A stretch of DNA of 64,000 bases. Origin: Leptasterias polaris (Eukaryota > Echinodermata > Asteroidea > Forcipulatida > Asteriidae). Both the position numbers and the translations under genes were made by a program. The stretch spans positions 2,294,001 to 2,358,000 of the forward strand of contig JAZGTN010000192.1 in the NCBI GenBank assembly GCA_037783415.1. Reading direction: 5' to 3'. Below are positions 24,111 to 37,100 of this stretch, piece after piece. Below the pieces are notes generated by a model. The model had not been told where the DNA came from. It ran no database searches and saw nothing but the letters and a program-made list of their open reading frames with translations. Every line of letters begins with the position of its first letter. Position 1 is the stretch's first letter.

Positions 24111-24477
24111 ATATCAAAACACAATTCATAAATCATGATACAAGAACACCATTCCTTGATAACTAACATTAATTTTATTTTTGGAAAATCAGTTGGCAAC
24201 TGCCTTCATTTCAAAGTAACTCACAGACAACACATTGAAGTATTTTAAAATGTACAGTTCAATCGATATAAAAAATATGTGCCAAATCTAAGTTTTATAT
24301 ATCCAATATTTACATTTCAATCAATTGTATTGATACAGCCATGGAATTTATTGAATTTTACATCATATAAAGTAACAAAATAGCAAAACAAGAGCACCTA
24401 CTTTTATAAGAAATTAGTTTTTTACAAAGTACACAAAGAGATTGGGTTCTTTTAACAGTGTGAGGGCGCTGCAGTTG

Positions 24478-24603
24478 TATAAAAGGGCAGCTCAGAGCCA
24501 GCTTTTGGTCATTTAAAATGATGACAGCAAGCAGGAAGGACCTCTGGTAACAATCCAGAAAGACTGCAAGTCACCATGTGCACCAAGATGGTGGACACTG
24601 CAG
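24478..24603 (+). promoter_or_regulatory. Orphan TATA promoter with candidate first coding exon
   Basis: TATAAAAGG lies at 24478-24486. An initiator-like TCATTT follows with its A at about 24511, 33 nt from the first T, which is the usual distance. An ATG in good context (TCACCATG) at 24576 opens MCTKMVDTA and reaches the donor CAG|GTAAGC at 24603/24604 in phase 1. No downstream exon could be assigned in 24604-27990. It may be the start of a small gene, or of a gene inserted between KIDINS220 and MOSPD2. Position, spacing and donor are visible; function is unknown. Confidence 0.45.
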
Positions 24604-25335
24604 GTAAGCACTCTAAAAACAGGAACATTTCCGTATCCTGCCACCACTTTATAATGGATAAATTTGATTTATTAACAGGCGTTTGACTTCATTTCACTTT
24701 TTGTAATATTCCTGGTGAGGAATTGGTAGCTAAAACGCTAAGTTTTGAACTTTAAAAAAAGAAAAATTCAAGCGTACATTTCATCGCGCGGACATGCCTC
24801 AAGGAACTAAGGTGGGGTGTAGCAAGCAGCGTTGTCAAGAACACCATACCCCCAAATTGTGTTTTTTCTTCATGATTTTGACACTTTGTAACAGCTCAAA
24901 GAGCCTGTGCCTCTCTGTATACATTCTGTCAACCCTTCTGGACAGGTAAGGATGTAATTTGACCAAAATTTAGTAAGATAAAGTGGTGGCAGGATACAGA
25001 ACTGTAGCAGCAAAAAACCTTCACCATGATGAAGGCGATTCATAGTGCTCATTTACAGTACTTTTACTTCAATCTTCTTACTACATGCTGCACTGTATGA
25101 ACTTCACCCATGGTATTTCCTACAAGCAAGTCATAGATAATGATATTGGTTGTTTAACTAGGAATACCTTAATTTAATCAAGAAGTACAGTATATAAGAT
25201 AATCAAATACCCGTTTCAGACAGGCTCTCCAGAGTCTCGCCAAACCAAAATAGATAAGAAGCGATTCATGGTCGATCCTATTAATGTTGGTTTCAGACAG
25301 GCCAACTTAATGTATTTGCTGGAGGGAAGGTTGGT

Positions 25336-25447
25336 CCGAATTGGCGACTACAGCTACGGCTTGGTTTCTGTGTCATATCATGCATTAAAGTATAGTAGGT
25401 CCTTACAACAGTCTAAGTCATAGCTGTAGCTGCCAATTGGGATTCGG
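25336..25447. mobile_element. Short MITE, ends CCGAATTGGCGACTACAGCT
   Basis: The left CCGAATTGGCGACTACAGCT is inverted at the right as AGCTGTAGCTGCCAATTGGG followed by ATTCGG. A related element with 'gaattgacggctacggct' ends is at 55432-55543. Confidence 0.55.
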
Positions 25448-25875
25448 CCAAGATTATAAACAAACGTGCCGCCAACCTGTACTATTTGTCAACAACTGTA
25501 AGAGTCAACAACAGTCTGTTTTGCCATGTCAATTTTAAACAAATTAGAAAATAGAATTAGCAGTTACAAACTGCTTACCAACCAAAAGGACCCGTACTTG
25601 TGTATGTGTGTTGTTTTATCATTTAGCCTTCAAGAAAGACTCTGCTAGGGTCGGAACGTCAGGCCACTAACTAATTTATGCATTAAACAAATTAGTCAAA
25701 AAAGTCGTGTATTTAACAATGTGGAAAGCTATATGCACATGCAAATACTGCACTAGCAAGGTTTTGACTTAAAAGCTGGTCAACATTAGCATGATGGATA
25801 TTTTTAAATACTGCAGCATACACAATACAAATTTAAATTTGGTTTAAATACTATGTGTCTTGATAGACGAGTTTA

Positions 25876-26035
25876 TCTGCAGCACTCTGGAATTCCTTAC
25901 CTGCATCCAGTTTCCCTGCTGCCTAAGATCTGTCTCAGCTCAAGCATAATGTGAATAGGGTTTTTTAAACTTAATTCTCTACGCTTTCTTTTTCTAAGTG
26001 GCCTTTTGTGCCTTGTGATGGGCAACTTCGATTTA
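25876..26035 (+). pseudogene. CR1/L2-like LINE reverse-transcriptase C-terminal fragment
   Basis: The plus-strand frame reads AALWNSLPASSFPAA, a stop, then DLSQLKHNVNRVF. This is the typical '..LWNSLP..' tail found at the C-terminus of CR1/L2-clade ORF2 proteins. It is 5'-truncated and broken by stops. Confidence 0.55.
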
Positions 26036-27991
26036 AAATAACATATATCCTTCTGAACAATCTAATGATTTTGATACAAAAATTTGTTCAGAAATACATT
26101 AATAAGCTTGCCTCAAAATAGTGAATACTAACACTTGCGTATTATTATTATCCTAGTGGCCACAAGCAGCCTGTACCATGGAGGTTGCAAACGGCTGCAA
26201 GAGGTGACATAGTTCCATAACAAAACAAAAATAACTATCAAAGAAAATGTCATGTCCTAAATTGACATTTTCCAACGTTTCCCATGTCAACATAGAATCT
26301 ACATTTTAAAACAAAACAAAATTTCTATTTAACCCTTACAGTGCCGGCCGCGTTTTGGTAATTCTGTATCCACAGGCCGGCCATTTTTTATTTTTTTTGC
26401 TCGAGTAGTAGAACGTAAGGGAACGTTGGCGGCCTGTGGATGGATATTCAGTATGATGTTTCAGAACGTTGACGGCGCTCGAAGGGTTAAAGATGGGCTC
26501 CAATGGAAAATTCAGTTTTGTGATCCATTTCATTTTTCGATAGAGTCCTAGAGTCCTAGTGATAATAGGGGAGGGGGGGGGGGGGGAGGAATACAAGTTT
26601 CTAACCTCATGTTAAAAGGGTGTAAAATACCACTGTGTTTGATAACCTTAGGGTGCAGTTTAGTAAAAACAAAACAAAATTTGATGACATCACATTTCAA
26701 ATAAATGGTCTTTACATTTTTGTACAGAGATAAGTTTAGTCTATTCCTGATTTTTGATGATATTCAATCACAATTGAATGGCATTTCATCAAAACTTCCA
26801 ACTAGTGCAGAAGAATCCTCACTTGGTTTTTTTATGTCCAATGACGTCATGTTTCAAATTTCGCTCTAAATGAGTGTCAAATAAAATGGCATTTTACGCC
26901 ATTCTAAAGTTCGGTCAGAGACTTGTAATTCTTCCTCCACTTTCATGAGGACTCTATCTATTGGAAAATTAGTACATCACAAAACTGGCAAAAAATGTTA
27001 GCAATATCTGGGTGGTGATGGTTATATACAGAAATGAATGGTCTCTAATGGGTTATCTATTCAAATAAAACAATAGAATAAACGAACAAGTTATTGAAAA
27101 CAATGAACAGCAACAAAAACATCAGAATTGGAATAGACGGTATAAATGAAATGTAAATGAAAGAAGGAGCGTCAAAAATCAAATAAATTTACATGCATGT
27201 TAACATATAATTGTTGGTATAATATAACGCCTGACTATCAGGAAGTACACAAACTCATTTACTAATTATCAAAAATGTAAAAGGCAACTCATCATGACAA
27301 AAATTAGCGGTTTTAAAAGATGTTAAATTTCAGGTATTATTTTTATAACATCAGTTTTTTAATTAAATATAGCGGTGTTGCCTACCCTGCAAGGTTTTCT
27401 GCACCTAGGGCATGTCTGAATTGTGACTGAGGTTGTTGTGACCTAGCTGTAGCCGTTAACTCAGAAATAGCCTTAGTAAATTTTAGTGCCGGACGACATG
27501 TCTACAAAAATGTCAAATCATAGGCCATGTCCGATTTGGTGGCTGTGATTGGGTGGTTAAGGGATGCCTTTGCTTCAGCGCAAATTTTAGTGTCGGAGGG
27601 CAAGGCTACCAGTACCAAAATTTCAATCGTCTACGTGACTTGCATGGTCTTTTCACTATACAATGACTCATAACGTGTTTGCGCGGGAGAGGCCATAGCT
27701 TACAATACAAAATGGGAAAAGTATACTTCCTCCATGACATACAAAGTTCTGGTTTGTTGAACATTGGAGTTCATCTTCAGAAAGTGGCTCTGTGGGCATG
27801 TGAGTAGCGGTGACATTTTTGAAGCAAAACTTTACGAATAGTCTCACCATCATGGAAGTATAATTTCTATGTGCATTATGGTGTACTGATTATCAAAGGT
27901 ATTTTTGTTATATTGGCAGAGTTGCATCTCCGTGGTCCTTGGTGATGCATATTCGTAGAAAAAAAAAAAGACATGTGTTTTGTACTTGTTC

Positions 27992-28195
27992 TCAGTCTCC
28001 AGCAGCTTGACATTGGTTGAGAAGTGGAGAATTAGACGGCGGCTCAGTGGCACTTCCGCTGCTGCTGTCGTTGCTACTGCAGGGATTGTAGAATAAAACA
28101 AGGCACATGATGACAAAGAACTGCAGTAGGACCACGCGTAGTAGTCTTGTGGTTCCGGTTGTGATGGTCGACACTTGCTGTGACAAACTGTCAAC
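27992..28195 (-). CDS. MOSPD2: MOSPD2 exon 14: C-terminal membrane anchor
   Basis: It begins VDSLSQQVSTITTGTTRL, then the hydrophobic helix LLRVVLLQFFVIMCLVLFY, and ends after about 30 further polar residues (Ser/Pro/Asn/Gln-rich) at a TGA. The family is anchored in the ER by this C-terminal helix. The human protein stops almost directly after it, so the longer tail is unusual. A longer overlapping frame on the same strand is a shadow. Confidence 0.9.
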   Translation of the reverse strand, partial: VDSLSQQVSTITTGTTRLLRVVLLQFFVIMCLVLFYNPCSSNDSSSGSATEPPSNSPLLNQCQAAGD

Positions 28196-31100
28196 CTGAA
28201 AAAGAGAACAGAAACTTTTTTCAAAACAAAATGGTTTGACTCGGATGTGATTGATGTACATTGTATACCGAGCCCCATGTCATGTGTGGTTTTTAACAGT
28301 ACTTAACAGTGCAAAGTGAGTTTGTGCAATTTATGAGCTTTTTCTTGACCTCTACAAATCAAGAACTGACAATTTGATTGTGTAGATGGAATCAATGTAT
28401 ATTCGGTTTACAGTAACAAAGGTGTATTGATCTGCTTTGCTGTGAAGATTGTTCTTGAGAACTTGTCTTGCTGTTAACCTACTGCTGCGGAGTAGATTTC
28501 TGAATTTGGGAGACTTCTTAGCTCTGAAAAGAACTGTCCTGCTTATTAAATACTACCTCTATGTATCAAGAACTCACAATTTGAATGTGTAGATTGAATC
28601 AACGTGTATTCGGTTTGCAGTAACATGTGTATGGATCTACTTTGCTCTGTAGATTATTCTTGAAAATTTGTCTTGCTATTTATTCAACTACCGCGGAGTA
28701 GATTTCGGATTTCAGGAGACTACTTAGTTCTGAATAATTCTGTTCTGCTTAATATTAAGTACTACCTGGGGAGGTAGAAAATCCTCAGGGACTACTGCTT
28801 TGGCTTAGTGGATTGAGGGGACTTCTTGTTTTTAAATTCTCTGCTGCGGAGTGAGTCATTAGTTAGTCTCAATGTTTGGACAAGCCTTCTCTAGTCGTCC
28901 TCAGGAATAAGCAGGTTTTGCATTAGTTGGCTTTTTGCTACTAATGTATGCTGTCATTCCTGCTTTGCTTTCCTTATTGCAGAAAATAATATGACAGAAC
29001 TTGTTAATTGCCAGTGGGATAGTGTCAACACATTATATCAAAACAGTATGCACATTCTTGCGTTGGAGTACATGTAGAGAACAACTTGCAAGTGCTGCAG
29101 ATGCACACGCATGCACTGTCTGGACTAGCATGTGGATTGGGTTTTCAGCCCCTACCTGATTGTGTGGGTTTTCCTCATTTGGGGCTTTCCTCCCACATCT
29201 AAAACTGACAACTTTTTCTCGTTTCCTATGAACCATCCTGTTATTGGCGCATGCGCTGTTAAATGTGTAATGAAATAAATCAATCAATTAATAAAATCTC
29301 ACCTTATTATGTAATGATAGCATGTCTCTTTTCAACTGTGCCCTGTCTAGATTTGGCTGCTTGGACACAAGATACACACATCGGACCCTGAAATCAATCA
29401 TGGCAGTCACAGGTGTGTAAGAAATAATTATAATTAGACTTTAAAGTCACATTGGTCAATGTCAAAGTCCAGTATCCACACTTGATGCGACCCAACATGT
29501 ACATGAAATAACAAACCTGTGAAAGTTTAAGCTCAATCGGTCATTGGAGTCACAAGAACACAAGTGGGAAAAAACCTTAAATTTGTTCACTGTGTTCAAA
29601 CATTGTGTTTTGGACTTGCAAGATCAAAACTAATTTGTTTACTAATTTCTCAAAAACTATTGCATTTCAAACAAACATATTTCAAAGGAAGTTCCCCACC
29701 ATGACCATCTTAACACCATGTAAGTTGTGAGCAAATCTGTGAACATTTATATTTTGAATCTTATCAGTGTTATACACACCCTTTAAAGCTAAATGCCAGG
29801 ACAGTAACAAAATGTCAAGTCCCATTGCAGAGCTTGGCTCCAGTCCAGTGATTCAAGCATTGAGCTCTGAGTCATCCACTCTAGTGTGTTTCCCACAACA
29901 CATACTGTTTGTGTCACCTTGTGTTGCAAAGGTTTTACTTAAAAATTATGATGGTATTTGTTGGTGAGGTTCTTAAGTACCCCCCCCCCCAAAAAAAAAA
30001 CCAACAACAAAATAATGTCTCAAAGATCACAACATGCAGTTTACTATTTAACCCTGAATCTCTTGAGTGATTTACTAGGATCCTGCCACACTGTTACAAA
30101 CTCCAACACCGCATAGTAACTCAACAACCAAACTGTTGGACTCTGATGATGATGGTATGGCTGATCCCATGTATTAAAAGCATAATCGGGTTACATACAG
30201 TAACTCAACACCCAAACTGTTGGACTCTGATGATGATGGTATGCACAATCCCATGTAAAGCATAATCAGTTTACTAGTGCAGTCCTCAGTCCAACAGAAT
30301 CAAACAAAACATGCAGTTGGATTTTGAATTAATAGACTTTGATGAATTTTGGGGCAGTAAGGTTAAGATTTCTTGACGTTTCAATTTAAATCTCTTCCCT
30401 CACCTGTGTTCAATAACATCATCCTTGGCGACTCTTTTCCAGAACTCGGTTAGTTCGGTTGGTGTCCTTAAGACTTCATTGAGTTCAGTTGATATAACAA
30501 GGAACTTATCCTTGGGTACCGAGTCTTTATCACCGGAGAGAAGTGTTATTGTGATGTTGATTGATGCACCAGGGTTGATTGGCCCCGCACTAGGACGCAC
30601 TTTATATCTATCTGGGGTTGTGGTTTTTATCTGTAATAGATTTTTAAAAATATCAGATACTTTTGGTAGATTTATGATCACCCACTGTGGTTTTGATGGA
30701 TACATGTAGATAACTATGCCATTCTGCATTATAATAATATGTGATGCAACTACACAGTAGACGGTCAACCCTCCTACTGTCTGACCATTCAATATCACAC
30801 TGTGGTTTTGATAGATAGATAAATTATACCATTCTGCAAAATGGTATCATGTGTTGCATCTACACAGTAGATGGTCAACCCTCCTACTGTCTGACCATTC
30901 AATATCATCCACTGTGGTTTTGATACATAGATAAATTATGCCATTCTGCAACATAATATCATGTGATGCAACTACACAGTAGACGGTCAACCCTCCTACT
31001 GTCTGACCATTCAATATCACCCACTGTGGTTTTGATTGATAGATAAATTATGCCATTCTGCAAAATGGTATCATGTGTTGCATCTACACAGTAGATGGTC

Positions 31101-34100
31101 AACCCTCCTACTGTCTGACCATTCAATATCATCCACTGTGATTTTGATAGATAGATAAATTATGCCATTCTGCAACATAATAATAATATATGTGATGCAA
31201 CTACACAGTAGACGGTCAACCCTCCTACTGTCTGACCCATCAATATCACCCACTGTGGTTTTGATAGATAGATAAATTATGCCATTCTGCAACATAATAA
31301 TATGTGATGCAACTACACAGTAGAGGGTCAACCCTCCTACTGTCTGACCATTCAATATCATCCACTGTGGTTTTGAATGTTAGATAAAATTTTGGCAGCC
31401 TGCAATGATATTATGTGGTGAATGCATCTACACAGTACACAAACGTGCACTGTTAATTCAGTGGACAGTTGTGCCATCATATATAACCCATGCAATTGAA
31501 TGGTTTCAAATGGTCGGTCAACTCTCTGAAAAATCTTATCAAGAGTAGGAGAGTTATTGTCTTAATGTATAAACTTTTTGTGACTGATTTGGACAATTAA
31601 GCTCATCTTAATTTGGCTTGAATATGAACTTTGTAGACAACCACACAGCAATTACAAATAGATCATCATGGTTAAAATCCGTGGCAAATTCTGAAGCCAT
31701 AGATTGCGGGCCTCATCCAACCACGTTCCCAGGGGGGGATCAATCTTGTTGCGCCATTTTTCCCAGCATGGAATTGGTTAAAATGTGTCAGATCCTGGCA
31801 CGTTTTAATTGGGCCCGTGGCCGATTCACTCTACGCGCCCACTCATGTATGGTTGCCTGCCAAAAAGGTATCAAGTCAAAGAGCAACTGGTCCCCTCTCA
31901 TTATTTCTTGAAACTGAATATGTCTAACTGTATGCAGTTTAGACTGACCGTGTAAAAACATGATTAATTTGAAATGGAATCACGTCTAAATACTTGCATT
32001 TTCACTGGCATGTACTAAGCGTATTACAAGCGCCATACAAGTGCTCGAAAGTTTTAACAAGCGTGCATGCAAAGTAGCAATTCAGCGCCGTTTTTTAGGA
32101 CATCCCTACCAGGGGTTATAGTGACGAGAGGTATCAGCCTATGGTAGCAAGGCTGCACCTCACCTCATAAACAGATTGCCAGGTTTAACCAGAGCAATTT
32201 TCCCCCCCAATGTCATTGCTTGTACATAATGTATTAAGAGTTCGGAAACCAGACAAGTCCAACATTATGACATTACCATGCCCTATACAGGGCATAGGGT
32301 AACCCCCGCCCCATATTCCCATACTTTAACACACTATTTTTCTCTTGTACAGAACCCCCCCCCCTCAAATCTTCAAATTCCAATGATTCCTAGAACACAA
32401 TGAAGTCACATTAGAGGGGAGGGGGACCGCCATGGCCCATATTCAGCACAAAATTAACAGATTCCCAGGTTTATAGACCTTTCTATTGCAACATCACAGC
32501 CAGAGTTTTTGCCAACCGAGGTTGGAAAACTATGGAAAGCCATAACTGCAAATCACAAACAGTTGCCATAGTTTGTAGCAATTTTACACAAATACTCAAA
32601 AATAGTGTTGAATTTGTTGGAAACAAATCAACCAATCATGGAATCTTTACAGAAAATGTTGAATTTGGTCACAACATTTTTTAACACGATTGAATGTTTT
32701 GCTAACATTCAGCCATCTGTGCCAACCGGCGCACTTTGTTTATCAACAATGGGAAGGTCTATAACTAGAGCCATTTTTCCTAATGTTGTTGCTCGTAGAT
32801 AATGTAGTAAGATTCCGGATACATGACAAGTTCAATATTATGGCATTATTCTCACCTTGTATGCAACTTGACTCTGAGTGGAGTTTTCTAGAGTCATTGT
32901 AAGAGATGGTTCCACTGTAGGATCAGAAGATTCCGCAAACACTAGCTGCTCACCAGGTCTAAATAAATCCAAATAATCCAGCTTAGTTCCAAATCATTAA
33001 AAGTTACTTAATGTGAATAAGTAACTGCTGTAATTTAAGTTTACTATTGGGGAATCAAAGGGTGGTGATGAAGTCTTAAATGGTAGTTTAACCCTTCAGA
33101 GACCTTAGCGGCCGGTAATGGCTTGTAACAAAATGTTCATCAGCCACAAATGGCTGCAAGACTTGACCTACTGCCACTCAACTAAAAAGATTGAAGCCAT
33201 AAATTGGCCTTGTGACAGAACCTCACCTCATAAACAGATTGCCTGGTTTATTACCGGAGTAATTTTTTCCCAATGTCGTTACTTGTACACAATGTATTAA
33301 CGAGTCAAGATACCAGACAAGTTCAACAGTACGATGTCATGTACTGAATTGACATGTTTTCCATGTTAACAAAGTATATATTTTTACTAAAACAAAACCA
33401 TATTTCTGTTTTATATTGTTTTTTCAGACACTTCTACAATGTCTGGGCACATAGTGATGATTAGAAATAAATAAATGGTGTCTTACTGGTTAAGATAAGC
33501 GTAGTCATGGCCATGTGAAAAAGGATTACCACAAAGCCTCCAACCTGTCAGACTCATTTAGAACCGAATCACTGTTAATATTTTATGACCATTCAAAACT
33601 ACCCTTTTTGTTAAAGTTAAATTGACCGTTTGTTTTCGCGGTTTTTTATATATTTATATTTTTTTCTGAGCAATTCTGACAGATGATGTGGTTTCATAAC
33701 AAGAAAACATAAAATAATTATCATTCTGTAAGTCACAAACAAAGCACACAATATTTGTAACAAGTAAATTTGTTGTACATAGCTGCTGGTAGCGTGAGAT
33801 AATGTTGTATCCCAACAATGACTCAATTGTGTATTTTAATAATAACAATAATAATAGCGGCTTCTTTAAACCCTTTAGATACCATAGCGGCCACAAGCGG
33901 CTTGTACTAAAACGCCCATAGCGGCCGCAAACGACCGCAAAGTTTAACCTACTTCTATTCACATAAAGAGGTCAAAGTAAAGGTCATGGCCACATATGAA
34001 ATTTTCCGATGTACTATGTTGACATAGTATCCCAATTTCTAAACAAGAAATTAAACTTTCTCTTCCATTTAATTGATGTTGCGATTTTTTTCTGACAAAA

Positions 34101-37100
34101 TTTCAATAAAGAAACTAACAATATTAGCAATGTCTGGGCGTTTTGTGATGATCATATGGAAATGAATGGCCTCTAAAGGGTTAAACAGATAAAATATGTC
34201 ACTGAGTGACGCTCATGGCGCTCCAACAATACTACCCCGGTCACTGGGCTATTTACTTCATTCCTTAAACCATCTCAGCTCCCTGGGGAGTATACAGCCT
34301 GTGCTGCAATATATGCGCTACTAAGCTAAATCAATCACAAGAACCATCTCTGCCCTCACAGGTACCCATTTTACCCCTGGGTGGAGTGAAGCAATTATAG
34401 TGAAGTGTCTTGCTCAAGACACAAGTGCCATGACCAAGATTGGAACCCACACCATGGTGACTTAACCACCAGAACTTGAATCCGATGGACTAAACCGCTG
34501 GGCCATGAAATGCCATTTCAACTAAATATTATTAATTGTTGACGGGGTTTTTCAATCAGTGTCTCAAATGAAAGTTTATACCTTCTTACTTAACTAAAGG
34601 AAAATAGCTGTTTAACATTCAAATCGGTTTTTGTTTTACCATAAAAAAACATGGCGATGCATCTTTAAAAAAATAAATACTAGATAGGAGAATCTGTTAA
34701 GATTGCCTGTTTTGTTTATCTCACTCCCTCAATGTATATGTCCCAAAGGCCAGTACTATTTTCCTTCGTACTGCTGCACTTTGGAACTCCCTAAATAAGT
34801 ATCTTGCTTTCCACCATCTTACTATCTATTCCACTTCAAGAGTAATGTCAACAGAAATCTTCTCTTTTGTTAATTTTTCTTTATTTTCATTGCAGCCCTC
34901 ACCCCGAGTGGCTCTTTGTCCTTATGTTTGGTAATTTTTCATTAAAAAAACCCCATTCAGTTTGTTCAAAAATAACTCACTTAGTGTTGAGCAAAGGTCC
35001 TTTATGAATATCCGACTTGGGCTTCCTGGGCATTCGTCTGACCTGCATTTGACAAAAATATATTTGAGAAAATAAAAACTTACTTGATAAAGAGCACTGG
35101 AGAGGTGTTGATATTATAAAAAATTGTCAGAAACGACCCGTTTTGAATCTGAGAAAGGCTTCAGGCATTAAAACCTTTCTCAGGCATCTGAAAGCACACA
35201 ATTCTGTGCAACAAAGGTTGTATTTCTTCTTGCAACTTCGATGACAGGTTTGTTAGTTCATGCATATGTTGGGATACAGGTCTTTGACAATTACCAAAAG
35301 TGTACCCTGCCTTTAAAGGGTGTGTACAACATTGCTAAGATTCAAAATATAAATGTTCACAGATTTGCACATAACTTACATGGTATAAAGATGGTCATAG
35401 TGGAAACTTCCCTTGAAATAGTTTTGCTTGAAATGCCATAGTTTTTAGGAAATTAGTAAAATAATAGTCTTTATCCTGCAGGATAAATTCCGACGTTTGA
35501 AAAGAAGTTAAAACACATAAGGGTTTTTTTTCACTGTTTTCTCATGACTCCGAAGACCGATTTAGCTTAAACTTTCACAGGTTTGTTATTTCATGTATAC
35601 AGGTCTTTGGCAATTACCAATGTTGTACACACCCTTTAACAGACATTGGTGCAAGGGTTTCACCAAATATTAATCTTTATTCCCGATGAAAGCTAAACAT
35701 TAATGTACTTTAAATCACTGTTTTGACAAAGTACAGGATTTGTATATGTTGGGAAAAGTTTCAATCTCAAAGTTCACTGATTATAAAGTTCATACCGGTA
35801 CAAATCCTCTAGAGAAATATCAGTCTGAAATACTGTCAAAAGTATTTTTTTTAAATAGCATTTAAAGACCTTACCATAATTTATTCCCATTGCTTGTTTC
35901 TTTTTCATTGATAAAATCAATTTTTAAATTCAATTCAACTCAATATTTATTTCCATATTGCAAAAGGCACATACAAGTAATTATAAAGAAGGTCAATAAA
36001 AACAAAGATGTATAAAGAACAACTAGATTAATAAATAAATGAGAAACAAATATAGTAGAGGCAAATAATGGTCAACTTCAGATAAAGTTTTAGTCAATCC
36101 ATATATTTCCAAGGTTGAATCATAATTTGGGGTGTGATTCTTGGCTATACGGCAGTTACAGGTTGTATGGCTTCCGACTGGCACCCCCAAACAAAGATAT
36201 TGACAAAATAGGGAGACCACCAACTTAGGGCTGGATAGCTCAGTTGGTAGAGCACCTGAAGTCGCAGCTTCAATTTATCTCTGTTGAACCCCAAATTACT
36301 TACATTTCACCCAGTCAGGTTCCCTTGTGGTTTATTACTTGAAATAAATCCATAGTTGTTAAACAGGAAACAAGACACAAGGATTACCATTTTTAGAAAA
36401 AGGCACAAAATATTCACATTGATTTACCATTTTTGTCTTTGCAGCACCAGCATCTTCCATCCCAGGAGCAAAGTGGACCCTCTTGGCCTTAGGACTGGGT
36501 GAGTTCTTGGGGGAGGGGTCGGGTGTGGCATCGTCTAGGTGAGACAGTTGGGACACATCACCGTTTGAGATGGAGAACATACTCTCTTGTTCATTCTCAA
36601 TAACATCCTTGAGACATTCTTTTACTTCGTCTTCCTCGTCATCCTCAAGAGGAGGCCATGTCCACTCCCAAGTGTCCTAGCCCAAACAAAGAAATCCCAG
36701 AGTTCATTTTTATACAGCTCAATAGTGAGCTTTACAATTATTTAAATTACTCACATGTAGATTCTAAGCAGGACCCAATTTTACAGAGCTTCTTAAGCAC
36801 AGAAACTAGCCAAGCACGACAAAAGTATGCTTACCAGAATAAAGTTACCTGCCAAAATACCATGTCACATGTGTACAATCTGTGACTGGTATCCTGCTTA
36901 TTTATGCTTAGCAGAAACTTTCTAAGTACTATTTTCTGCCTGATCAGCATAAATATTCACCAGTAATTAAAGGATTTTCAGCACTACTAATCATTTTCCA
37001 TGACCATTAAGAGGCGCCATTTGGGGCCCAATTTCATGGCTCTGCTTGCTGTAAGCAAGGAATCGGCTCTTGCGGAAGCAGGGAGTTACGCGCTTACGTC

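Larger units (their letters stand above)
16950..24470 (+). other. Probable KIDINS220 3' UTR and intergenic DNA
   Basis: After the stop there is a long AT-rich stretch with few repeats. AATAAA hexamers at about 19202 and 22578 are candidate poly(A) signals; which, if any, is used cannot be told. The stretch holds a (TA)n tract near 18686-18704, two tandem duplications (18160-18480, 19930-20230), a CCAAT/TATA cluster (21784-21896) and SINE fragments from 22883. Confidence 0.5.
24604..27991. other. Intergenic stretch between KIDINS220 and the MOSPD2 3' end
   Basis: It holds a short inverted-repeat MITE (25336-25447), a LINE C-terminal fragment (25876-26035), part of a 'gcggccacaa' repeat relative (26150-26480), and a poly-G run (26570-26586). 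No exon could be assigned with confidence. The MOSPD2 3' UTR must lie just left of 27992. Confidence 0.5.
32150..33355. repeat. Three diverged copies of a dispersed repeat
   Basis: Blocks 'cctcataaacagattgcc', 'aatgt(c/t)(a/g)tt', 'gtacataatgtattaa' and 'ccagacaagttcaaca' recur at about 32158-32275, 32765-32850 (partial) and 33225-33350, all in the same orientation. Confidence 0.5.

Noticed and set aside
27850..28278. A 142-codon frame on the minus strand at the MOSPD2 3' end
   Set aside because: The overlapping frame that begins at the acceptor (28195) has the right phase and a membrane helix; the longer frame is a shadow.
31071..31361. A 96-codon minus-strand frame
   Set aside because: It lies wholly inside the 112-bp minisatellite and repeats with it.
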